DNA of 13,447 bases from Lachnospiraceae bacterium (GTDB lineage Bacteria > Bacillota > Clostridia > Lachnospirales > Lachnospiraceae), in contig VSNM01000110.1 of assembly GCA_009774245.1 (NCBI GenBank), positions 1-13,447 on the forward strand, in the 5' to 3' direction. A program made the translations under genes and the position numbers. The notes under the pieces are model-generated. The model had not been told where the DNA came from, did not search any database, and saw only the letters and a list, made by a program, of their open reading frames with translations. Shown piece after piece: positions 1 to 5,646 of this stretch (position 1 is the stretch's first letter; each line of letters starts with the position of its first letter).

Positions 1-80
1 TGGCATACTCACTGGTGCCTTTGATTATGATATTGATTTATTGATATTGAGAATTTTATATAAATTGGAGAGTGATTTTA

Positions 81-287
81 TTGGGTAATATAGTAAAAGA
101 GGTTCCGATTTGGGAGAAGTCAAATTTAACAGTAGAAGAAGCCGCAGCATATACAGGTATAGGAATAAACAAGATTCGAGAGATGTCAAGCGGGGACAAC
201 TGCCCGTTTGTACTATGGGTTGGTAATAAGAGATTAATCAAGCGCAAAACATTTGACGAATATGTGGAAAAACAGTTTTCAATATAA
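81..287 (+). CDS. xis: Tn916-type excisionase (Xis)
   Basis: Small DNA-binding recombination directionality factor that would steer the neighbouring integrase toward excision. The protein reads PIWEKSNLTVEEAAAYTGI near its start, then GINKIREM and GNKRLIKRKTFDEYV. This is the winged-helix MerR/Xis layout of Tn916 Xis (about 67 residues), with the usual IPIW motif before the helix-turn-helix. I chose the TTG at 81 (68 aa) because GGAGAG at 67-72 lies 8 nt upstream of it. An in-frame GTG at 72 would add three residues but overlaps that ribosome binding site. The gene is followed after 81 nt by the integrase on the same strand, the standard xis-int order at an element end. Family assignment is firm; the start codon is an inference. 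Confidence 0.85.
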   Translation: MGNIVKEVPIWEKSNLTVEEAAAYTGIGINKIREMSSGDNCPFVLWVGNKRLIKRKTFDEYVEKQFSI

Positions 288-353
288 AATGAATGACACA
301 CAGGGGCTTAGTATGGTACAATTAATAATCATATTAAGGCTCTTTTTGATTCG

Positions 354-361
354 AAAGGAGC
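354..361 (+). promoter_or_regulatory. Ribosome binding site of int
   Basis: GAAAGGAG lies 7 nt before the ATG at 369 and fixes that start. The 81-nt xis-int gap is AT-rich and shows no terminator, so the two genes are probably co-transcribed. Confidence 0.75.
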
Positions 362-368
362 GATACAT

Positions 369-1601
369 ATGGCAGATAGAAGGAAAGATAAAAGTGGAAA
401 GGTATTGAGAAAAGGAGAGTCGCAGCGAAAAGACGGTACATATATGTATCGGTGGTCAAATAATGATGGTGAACGGGAGTGTGTATATGCGCGTACACTG
501 AATGAGTTAAGGGAACTGGAAGAAGACATAAACAGGGACATGGTGTTGGGAGTATGCAGAAAAGCCCATACATTGAATGAACAGATTGAACGGTATCTGC
601 GGACAAAAGTAAATCTTGCAAATTCCACAAAGGAAAATTACAAATACTATTTCAATCATGTAATCAAGGAAAGCAGGATTGGTAAAACAAAAGTAACTGA
701 TATCAAGAAATCGGACATTCTGCTCTTTTACAACTCTTTGACCGAACAGGGATTAAGTATAGGGACAGTCAAGATTATCCATAAGATCATACGCCCATCA
801 CTGCAGCTTGCCTGTGATGATGACGTGATTTCCAAGAATCCGGCAGACGGCTGTACGAAAGATTATATAGACAATCCTGAAAAGAAGTTCGCGCTAACCT
901 TTGACGAGGAAGAAGAATTTCTGACAAGAATAACACTGCGTCCCAGAATGAAGCGTTATTATCCAATGTATGCGATCATATTAAAGACAGGACTGCGTAT
1001 CAGCGAGGCCATTGGTCTGACATGGAATGATGTATCTATGGACAACAAGGAGATCAGCATTAACCATCAGGTTCAATATCGTCTGTTGAATGGAACAACT
1101 CAGCTGTATGCGACGGATACAAAGACAAGTGCAGGCAGAAGGACAATTCCTATGACCGATGAAGTATACCAACTGTTCATAGAACAGAAAAAAGTATGGA
1201 TGAATACTAAGAAAGATCCAGATTTTGAAGTAGATGGATATAAAAATTTTGTGTTTGTTTCCCACATGACCGGGAAATGCATGAATCATAACAGTGTAAG
1301 GCGTATGATGCGGACACTTGTGGATATGAATGATGAACGGGAAATCAAGCTTCCAGATTTAAGTCCACATATTTTAAGACATACTGCCTGCTGCCGGTAT
1401 GCAGAATCAGGATGTGATATTAAAGTGCTTCAGTACCTTATGGGACAGACGGATATAAAAACCACCATGCGGGTGTACAATCATGTCGATATGGAACGTG
1501 TGAAACGTGAGCTGAACAGGCTTAAACAGTGGAATCAGGAGCAAAAAAGTTTACACCAAAATTTACACCATTTTGCCGTAAATATATGTGAAAATATGTA
1601 G
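369..1601 (+). CDS. int: Tn916-family tyrosine recombinase (integrase)
   Basis: Site-specific recombinase that inserts and excises the element ending here. The 410-aa length matches the Tn916 Int family (about 405). Residues 1-60 form the N-terminal arm-site binding domain (RKGESQRKDGTYMYRW). Residues about 65-165 are the SAM-like core-binding domain (LNEQIERYLRT onward). Residues about 175-395 are the catalytic domain. Visible catalytic residues are Arg210 (TGLRISEA), the beta-hairpin Lys in TDTKTSAGRR, His334 and Arg337 (HILRH) and the nucleophile Tyr370 (RVYNHVD). The usual His of the LMGH motif is Gln360 here (YLMGQTDIKTT), a conservative change that may be tolerated. Its 3' end carries short direct repeats that may be its own arm sites. 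It is intact, so the element may still be mobile if the other end is present. Confidence 0.95.
   Translation: MADRRKDKSGKVLRKGESQRKDGTYMYRWSNNDGERECVYARTLNELRELEEDINRDMVLGVCRKAHTLNEQIERYLRTKVNLANSTKENYKYYFNHVIKESRIGKTKVTDIKKSDILLFYNSLTEQGLSIGTVKIIHKIIRPSLQLACDDDVISKNPADGCTKDYIDNPEKKFALTFDEEEEFLTRITLRPRMKRYYPMYAIILKTGLRISEAIGLTWNDVSMDNKEISINHQVQYRLLNGTTQLYATDTKTSAGRRTIPMTDEVYQLFIEQKKVWMNTKKDPDFEVDGYKNFVFVSHMTGKCMNHNSVRRMMRTLVDMNDEREIKLPDLSPHILRHTACCRYAESGCDIKVLQYLMGQTDIKTTMRVYNHVDMERVKRELNRLKQWNQEQKSLHQNLHHFAVNICENM
1550..1569 (+). repeat. Direct repeat, possible integrase arm-type sites
   Basis: TTTACACC occurs at 1550-1557 and again at 1562-1569, a 12-nt period, inside the last codons of int (residues SLHQNLHH). 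Tn916-type integrases bind short direct repeats near each element end with their N-terminal domain, so this position suits an arm site. The motif match to any known site is not established. Confidence 0.4.
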
Positions 1602-1608
1602 ATTTACG
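1577..1608. repeat. Inverted repeat spanning the int stop codon
   Basis: CGTAAAT at 1577-1583 is the exact reverse complement of ATTTACG at 1602-1608, separated by 18 nt that contain the int stop. There is no T-tract, so it is not an obvious terminator. It may be part of the element end or chance in AT-rich DNA. Confidence 0.3.
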
Positions 1609-1672
1609 TGAGATTTGGGAAAAATAAGCCAACATCACAAATTTCAAAAAATCTCCAAAATCCCTTGATTTT
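1602..1672. other. Presumed right junction of the integrated element
   Basis: Between the int stop and the riboswitch promoter there is no gene. An element using the int above must end in this stretch, because ribU and its riboswitch are core genes. AAAATC-CCTT-GATTTT at 1657-1672 is a perfect 6-bp inverted repeat around a 4-nt centre, a layout compatible with a tyrosine recombinase core site. The exact crossover cannot be placed without the left end of the element or an empty site. Confidence 0.45.
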
Positions 1673-1693
1673 CAAGCATTTTCATGCTATAGT
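1665..1693 (+). promoter_or_regulatory. Promoter of the FMN riboswitch-ribU unit
   Basis: A -35 TTGATT (1665-1670), a 17-nt spacer ending in the extended TGC, and a -10 TATAGT (1688-1693) lie about 24 nt before the aptamer. The -35 overlaps the inverted repeat proposed as the element junction. Confidence 0.75.
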
Positions 1694-1716
1694 AATACCC
1701 GTAAACAAAATAATAA

Positions 1717-1855
1717 ATCTTCGGGGCAGGGTGAGATTCCCTACCGGCGGTAAAGTCCGCGACTCGCTTTTGGCTTCATTGCATATCGTGCAGGAGCAAA
1801 GCGACTGATATGGTGCGATTCCATAACCGACAGTAAAGTCTGGATGAGAGAAGAT
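1717..1855 (+). ncRNA. FMN riboswitch (RFN element) aptamer
   Basis: Ligand-binding RNA that senses flavin mononucleotide. The conserved blocks are all present: TTCGGGGCAGGGTGAGATTC (1720-1739), CCTACCGGCGGTAAAGTC, then on the 3' side CCGACAGTAAAGTCTGGATG and GAGAAGAT. P1 is ATCTTC (1717-1722) with GAAGAT (1850-1855). The variable arm between the halves is of ordinary length. The 5' strand TTCGGGG (1720-1726) is identical to the 3' arm of the downstream terminator. It can therefore pair with CCCCGAA at 1903-1909 as an antiterminator when FMN is absent. The downstream target is the riboflavin importer, as expected for this class. Confidence 0.97.
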
Positions 1856-1898
1856 GCATATTCTTTGCAGCAAACGCAGAGAATAATATGTCGTGCAC

Positions 1899-1934
1899 AA
1901 ACCCCCGAATGTCAAAACGTTCGGGGGTTTTTTT
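1899..1934 (+). terminator. FMN-controlled intrinsic terminator
   Basis: AAACCCCCGAA (1899-1909) pairs perfectly with TTCGGGGGTTT (1920-1930) around a 10-nt loop and is followed by a T-run to 1934. It lies 44 nt after the aptamer and is the expression platform. FMN binding should stabilise P1 and leave this hairpin free to stop transcription before ribU. Confidence 0.93.
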
Positions 1935-2022
1935 GCGCAGCCCCGTGCAGAGGAAGGATGCCGCTAAGGCGGCGCACGGGGCGCGCGGCGAGTGGGGGAA
2001 AGGTTTTCCCCTACTCGATTGC
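1935..2022 (+). repeat. Structured GC-rich repeat, copy A
   Basis: Folds as two hairpins. Outer stem CCCCGTGC (1941-1948) pairs with GCACGGGG (1974-1981). An 11-nt asymmetric bulge AGAGGAAGGAT (1949-1959) precedes the inner stem GCCGC-TAAG-GCGGC (1960-1973). A second hairpin pairs CGAGTGGGGGAAA (1989-2001) with TTTCCCCTACTCG (2005-2017) and is followed by ATTGC. Copy B downstream of ribU has the same layout with changed but still paired stems. It starts immediately after the riboswitch terminator T-run and so lies in the ribU leader. I do not recognise the family. Confidence 0.8.
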
Positions 2023-2091
2023 ACGCGCGCACTAATTTCCAACTCCACACAAACTCCTCAGAAGAAATCATGAAAAAGGAGATTGAAATTT

Positions 2092-2853
2092 ATGAACCAG
2101 TTTATCACGAACATCATCGAAAACCTCACATTTGTATTGGAATTTGTGGGGATTGTAGCGGCAATCGTGCTTGTGGCTGTGATTGCCGAGAAGCTCATCG
2201 CGAGGCGAAACAAAGAACAGGGCAGGATTCTGACAGCGAGAAAGACCGCAATGATCGGTATGTTCTCTGCGATCGCGGGCGTATTGATGACCATTGAGCT
2301 GCCGGTGCCGTTTGCCCCGCCCTTTTACGGGATTGACGCCAGCGAGCTTCCGGTTCTGCTCTGCGGTTTTGCGTTTGGACCTGTGGCGGGTATCCTCACA
2401 GAGTTTATCAAGATCATCATCAAATTATTGTTTAAGCCGACCTCCACGGCGTTTGTCGGCGAACTCGCAAACTTCTGCGTGGGCTGCTCCATGATTCTGC
2501 CGGCGACGTTAATTTATCATGCGAAGAAGAAAAAGACGACAGCGATCATCGGAAGTGCGGTGGGCACTCTCTGCATGACAATATTCGGAACGATGTTCAA
2601 TGCAGTGTACCTACTTCCGACATTTGCGGTGATGTACGGTATGCCTCTCGACGCGATTATTGCGATGGGGACAGAGATCAATTCCAGCATTACAAATGTA
2701 GTTACCTTTGTGGCATTCTGTGTGGCGCCGCTGAACCTTTTAAAAGGTTTCGGGGTATCGGTTCTGACATTTCTGCTGTATAAGCCGTTGAGTCCGATTC
2801 TTAAGGCTTCCTTTGACAACACCACAAAAAACAGACGCACAGAAAGGGCATAA
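2092..2853 (+). CDS. ribU: Riboflavin ECF transporter substrate-binding component RibU
   Basis: Membrane S-component that captures riboflavin and, with a shared energising module (EcfA, EcfA', EcfT, not in this window), imports it. The ATG at 2092 is preferred over an in-frame TTG at 2083 because AAGGAG (2076-2081) is 10 nt before the ATG but only 1 nt before the TTG. The 253-aa product has an extra N-terminal hydrophobic helix (FVLEFVGIVAAIVLVAVIAE). After it comes the typical RibU core: TAMIGMFSAIAGVLMTIELP, then GIDASELPVLLCGFAFGP, FVGELANFCVG and GTMFNAVYLLP, with about six membrane segments. It is longer than usual RibU proteins (about 190-210 aa) because of the N-terminal helix and a charged tail. 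The FMN riboswitch upstream strongly supports riboflavin as substrate. Confidence 0.93.
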   Translation: MNQFITNIIENLTFVLEFVGIVAAIVLVAVIAEKLIARRNKEQGRILTARKTAMIGMFSAIAGVLMTIELPVPFAPPFYGIDASELPVLLCGFAFGPVAGILTEFIKIIIKLLFKPTSTAFVGELANFCVGCSMILPATLIYHAKKKKTTAIIGSAVGTLCMTIFGTMFNAVYLLPTFAVMYGMPLDAIIAMGTEINSSITNVVTFVAFCVAPLNLLKGFGVSVLTFLLYKPLSPILKASFDNTTKNRRTERA

Positions 2854-2876
2854 ATCCTTTCTGTAGATTGCTGATA

Positions 2877-2915
2877 AAGACACTCACGCCTGAACCGGGG
2901 CGGGGTGTCTTTTTT
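2877..2915 (+). terminator. Intrinsic terminator of ribU
   Basis: AAAGACAC (2877-2884) pairs with GTGTCTTT (2905-2912), with further C/G pairing inside the hairpin, followed by a run of T to 2915. It lies 24 nt after the ribU stop. Confidence 0.9.
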
Positions 2916-2922
2916 ATGCACA

Positions 2923-3006
2923 CGGACGCGGAAAGGAAATATGCAGCTAAGGCTGCCCGCGTCCGGCGCGCGAGTAGGGGAAGATGGCTCTTCCCTACTC
3001 GATTGC
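2923..3006 (+). repeat. Structured GC-rich repeat, copy B
   Basis: Same architecture as the copy before ribU. Outer stem CGGACGCGG (2923-2931) pairs with CCGCGTCCG (2957-2965), perfect over 9 bp but unrelated in sequence to copy A. The 11-nt bulge AAAGGAAATAT (2932-2942) matches copy A at 8 of 11 positions. The inner stem is GCAGC-TAAG-GCTGC (2943-2956), where a C-G pair of copy A has become A-T. The second hairpin runs CGAGTAGGGG to CCCTACTCG (2971-3001) and is followed by ATTGC. It starts 7 nt after the ribU terminator T-run. Confidence 0.8.
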
Positions 3007-3027
3007 GCAGCCCCATGCAGAGGAAAT
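3005..3027 (+). repeat. Structured repeat, 5' fragment (copy C)
   Basis: GCGCAGCCCCATGCAGAGGA matches the first 20 nt of copy A (1935-1954) with a single difference. It is followed by AAT and then diverges into AT-rich DNA without the 3' arms. It joins the end of copy B directly, so this is a head-to-tail junction with a truncated unit. Confidence 0.65.
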
Positions 3028-3157
3028 AGGTGTTTAAGATTTTTTGGAAAATAATAATAAAAAAATAACTGTGAATTTAGAAAATATATATAATTTAAAG
3101 CCTGACTTAATATAATTTTTATAGAATGTAAATTAATGTAAAATTAAGAAAATATTA
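3028..3157. other. AT-rich intergenic stretch
   Basis: Between the repeat fragment and the next promoter there is very AT-rich DNA with no convincing open reading frame. It holds the direct repeats listed separately and otherwise nothing I can name. Confidence 0.6.
3125..3145 (+). promoter_or_regulatory. Direct repeat upstream of export operon promoter, possible operator
   Basis: AATGTAAATT (3125-3134) is followed directly by AATGTAAAATT (3135-3145), giving a period of 10 nt, just upstream of the -35. On the other strand this reads TTTACA-N4-TTTACA. Direct repeats one helical turn apart are typical of OmpR/PhoB-type response regulators, which often control MacAB-like exporters. No regulator gene is in the window. 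Confidence 0.4.
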
Positions 3158-3186
3158 AAGACAAAATGAAAGTACAGTGCTATAGT
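3158..3186 (+). promoter_or_regulatory. Promoter of the MacAB-like export operon
   Basis: AAGACA (3158-3163), a 17-nt spacer and TATAGT (3181-3186), with the extended TG at 3178-3179. The weak -35 with a good extended -10 suits an activated promoter. The start of transcription would be near 3193, leaving a leader of about 80 nt. Confidence 0.65.
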
Positions 3187-3194
3187 AAGAAATG

Positions 3195-3222
3195 TTCAAG
3201 GACAGTTTGGGCTGTCTGTGAA
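3195..3222 (+). other. Leader hairpin before the ABC ATPase gene
   Basis: TTCA (3195-3198) pairs with TGAA (3219-3222), and GGACAG (3200-3205) with CTGTCT (3212-3217, one G-U), around TTTGGG. There is no T-run, so it is not a terminator. It would sit at the very 5' end of the transcript and could protect the mRNA. Confidence 0.4.
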
Positions 3223-3275
3223 CGGCGCGCGCAACGAAATATGGAAGTATGAAAGTGAGAACGGGGAAATGAGAG

Positions 3276-4067
3276 ATGGAAACAGATGAAACATTGAATA
3301 AAACTTTGAGTAAAACTTTAATAGAAATAAAAGACATGAGAAAGATTTACAACCCCGGTGAAAACGAGGTACATGCGCTTGACGGAGTGGATCTTACCAT
3401 ATGTGAGCAGGAATTTGTGGCAATCATTGGACATTCCGGTTCAGGAAAATCAACGCTCATGAATATGCTCGGGTGCCTGGATGTGCCAACCACAGGGACG
3501 TATCTGCTGCATGGCATTGACGTGTCTGATATGGATGACGATGAACTTTCGGATATCAGAAACAGAGAGATCGGCTTTATTTTTCAGGGCTTTAATCTGA
3601 TACAGAACCTCACGGCCGTGGAGAATGTCACCCTTCCGTTGATCTACCGCGGAGTAGGCAAAAAAGAACGGGAGGAGCTGGCATTAAAGGCGCTTGAGAA
3701 AGTGGGGCTGTCACACCGCCTTGATCACAAGCCGGCACAGATGTCAGGCGGGCAGCAGCAGAGAGTGGCAATCGCGAGGGCGATCGCGCAGGCACCGCCC
3801 ATCATACTTGCCGACGAGCCGACTGGCAATCTGGACTCTAACTCGACAAAGGAGATCCTGCAAATCCTGCGGGAACTCCACAGTGAGGGCAGAACCGTGA
3901 TACTGATCACGCACGACAATGAGATCGCAGAGCAGGCGGATCGGGTGATCAAGATACGCGATGGAAGGATTGTCTCAGACACAAGACGGACAGGGCAGGA
4001 TACAGTGCCCGGTCATGATCAGGCGATCAATCAGGAAAAGGGAATGGAGGACGAAAATAATGAGTAA
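3276..4067 (+). CDS. ABC transporter ATP-binding protein (MacB/LolD type)
   Basis: Cytoplasmic ATPase that powers the exporter made with the next two genes. The 263-aa protein has Walker A GHSGSGKST (residues 52-60), a Q-loop in FIFQGFNLIQNLT, signature MSGGQQQR (156-163), Walker B IILADEP (176-182) followed by TGNLDS, and the switch His213 (ILITHDN). This is the LolD/MacB/YknY subfamily that drives FtsX-type permeases by mechanotransmission. The start ATG at 3276 follows a GGGGAAAT/GAGAG purine stretch. After the NBD core it has a charged C-terminal tail of about 35 residues. It overlaps the adaptor gene by 8 nt, so translation is probably coupled. Substrate cannot be told from this protein. 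Confidence 0.95.
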   Translation: METDETLNKTLSKTLIEIKDMRKIYNPGENEVHALDGVDLTICEQEFVAIIGHSGSGKSTLMNMLGCLDVPTTGTYLLHGIDVSDMDDDELSDIRNREIGFIFQGFNLIQNLTAVENVTLPLIYRGVGKKEREELALKALEKVGLSHRLDHKPAQMSGGQQQRVAIARAIAQAPPIILADEPTGNLDSNSTKEILQILRELHSEGRTVILITHDNEIAEQADRVIKIRDGRIVSDTRRTGQDTVPGHDQAINQEKGMEDENNE

Positions 4068-5646
4068 GGGAGAGAACAAAGCGCAGAATGCAGAAGGGGT
4101 TAAAAGGAAAAGCAGGCGCAGGAAGAAACGATTGAAAATCATCATTCCTGTAGTGCTGGTGGCTGTCATCCTCGTTGCGGTAAAATCTTTTTCGGGCGAT
4201 GAAAACACAGCCATTCCGGTCTACACGGATCTGGTATCCACCGGAGACATCGATACAGAGCTCAGTGTCAGCGGAAAGGTCATCGCTGAGGAGGCCGTCA
4301 CTTTTTTTGCGCCTGCCAGTGCGAAAGTCGAGGGTATCGAGGTGAGCAAGGGCGATGTCGTCAAGGCTGGAGAGGTGCTGCTGTGTTTTGATGAGGATGC
4401 GGTGGCTTATGCAAAGCAGCAGTCTGAGCTGGCAGTGAAGATCAGCTCTGCGGATTACAATTCCAATGTACAGTACAATAACGAGCAGAAAGCGAAGCTT
4501 GCGCAGGCGGAGGCCGATATCGCGGAGTGTGAGGCGCAGATCGACAATTATGAGAAGTACATAGATGATCTGACCAACGGCATCACAGATATGACGGCAC
4601 TGGAAAAATCAGATCTGTATGCAAAGAAATACAGTATTGAGAAGGAAATAAACAATTACGACCTGGCACTGCAGTTTCCGACGGAGGAGACAGATATTGA
4701 GATGCTGTCCGCCAAAAAAATGGAGAAGCAGATGGAATTAAACAAGGTGAATGATGAGCTGGGGCTGCTCGCCGACTACAAGACAGACTATGGCTGGGAA
4801 GATCTGCTCACACAGGCAAAGAAAGATCTTGCGGATTATCAGGAACGGCTTTCCGAGGCAAAGAGCATCAAGTCGGGAGCGGAGTCGGCAGTAGTCAACG
4901 GCAATAAGCTTGCAGGGTACGAGCTCAACAGGACAAAGTCGCAGCTCGAGGGCGCGGATGCCGAAAGGAAATACGAAGCGGTGTTAAATGGAGTTGTTGC
5001 AGGCTTTAATGGCGTGATCTCAGATCTGAACGTGGTGGAGGGAGCTTCTGTGCAGGAAGGTGCGCAGCTGATGGTTCTTGAGAGCATTGACAATGTATGT
5101 GTAGAGTTCCAGGCTTCCAAGTACGCGCTGGAAACATTGGCGTTAGGGCAGCCGGCGGAGATCACGATATCGGGAAATGACTATACAGGGACAGTCACCA
5201 AGATCAATCATGTGGCGGAGGCGAATTCGTCAGGGACGCCGATGGTAGCAGTCAGAGTACATATTGACAATCCGGATGAAAATATTTTCCTTGGCATTGA
5301 TGCAAAGTTAAAGATTCTGACAGCGAGCGAAAAAGGCGTTCTGCAGGTGCCTGTGGAGGCTGTCAATGTCGACAGTCAGGGGCAGTTCTGCTATGTGATT
5401 GACAACGGTATCCTGACCAAACAATATGTCACGACGGGCATTTCGTCCGAAACATATATTCAGATCAAGGATGGACTGACACAAAATCAGGAGATCGTAA
5501 CAACATCTGTTTATGGAATCGGGCTGGATGAAGGGATGGCGGTGACAGCCATGCCAGTGACGGGCATGCCGATGGCGGGAGCGCCTGTGACAGATGCCGA
5601 GACAGCAGTTCAGGAGGATACGGAGGACAGAACGGACAATGGCTAG
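4060..5646 (+). CDS. Efflux membrane-fusion (MacA/HlyD-like) adaptor protein
   Basis: Adaptor subunit on the outer face of the membrane, paired with the ATPase and permease. I use the ATG at 4060 (528 aa) because TGGAGG (4045-4050) is 9 nt upstream; a longer frame open from 3961 lacks such a site. Residues 15-24 are very basic (KRKSRRRKKR) and are followed by one membrane anchor (27-41). Next comes a lipoyl-like half (AKVEGIEVSKGDVVKAGEVL) and a long helical hairpin at about residues 120-300. The second lipoyl half follows (GFNGVISDLNVVEGASVQEG), then the beta-barrel (LGQPAEITISGNDYTGTVTK) and a C-terminal membrane-proximal domain. The tail is rich in Met, Ala, Thr and Asp. In Gram-positives such proteins (YknX-like) work without an outer-membrane partner. 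It overlaps the permease gene by 8 nt. Confidence 0.9.
   Translation: MSKGENKAQNAEGVKRKSRRRKKRLKIIIPVVLVAVILVAVKSFSGDENTAIPVYTDLVSTGDIDTELSVSGKVIAEEAVTFFAPASAKVEGIEVSKGDVVKAGEVLLCFDEDAVAYAKQQSELAVKISSADYNSNVQYNNEQKAKLAQAEADIAECEAQIDNYEKYIDDLTNGITDMTALEKSDLYAKKYSIEKEINNYDLALQFPTEETDIEMLSAKKMEKQMELNKVNDELGLLADYKTDYGWEDLLTQAKKDLADYQERLSEAKSIKSGAESAVVNGNKLAGYELNRTKSQLEGADAERKYEAVLNGVVAGFNGVISDLNVVEGASVQEGAQLMVLESIDNVCVEFQASKYALETLALGQPAEITISGNDYTGTVTKINHVAEANSSGTPMVAVRVHIDNPDENIFLGIDAKLKILTASEKGVLQVPVEAVNVDSQGQFCYVIDNGILTKQYVTTGISSETYIQIKDGLTQNQEIVTTSVYGIGLDEGMAVTAMPVTGMPMAGAPVTDAETAVQEDTEDRTDNG

Noticed and set aside
1608..1808. Open frame running through the junction and into the FMN aptamer.
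   Set aside because: It covers the riboswitch promoter and conserved RNA blocks, has no ribosome binding site and resembles no protein.
1958..2035. A short open frame starting at an ATG inside repeat copy A, with a GGAA just upstream; copy B has a similar ATG at 2941.
   Set aside because: The two predicted peptides start alike but soon diverge because the frames shift, while the stems stay paired. Selection appears to act on structure, not on a peptide.
2070..2297. ATG at 2070 giving a His/Cys-rich frame overlapping the start of ribU.
   Set aside because: It is a shadow of ribU in another frame; the ribosome binding site at 2076-2081 lies after this ATG and serves the ribU ATG at 2092.
3223..3231. 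CGGCGCGCG shared with repeat copy B (2964-2972), considered as a fourth repeat fragment.
   Set aside because: Only 9 nt match and none of the hairpin or bulge parts follow.
3236..3275. ATG codons at 3241 and 3249 as earlier starts for the ABC ATPase.
   Set aside because: They are not supported by a ribosome binding site and do not lead into the ATPase frame in a way that adds conserved sequence.
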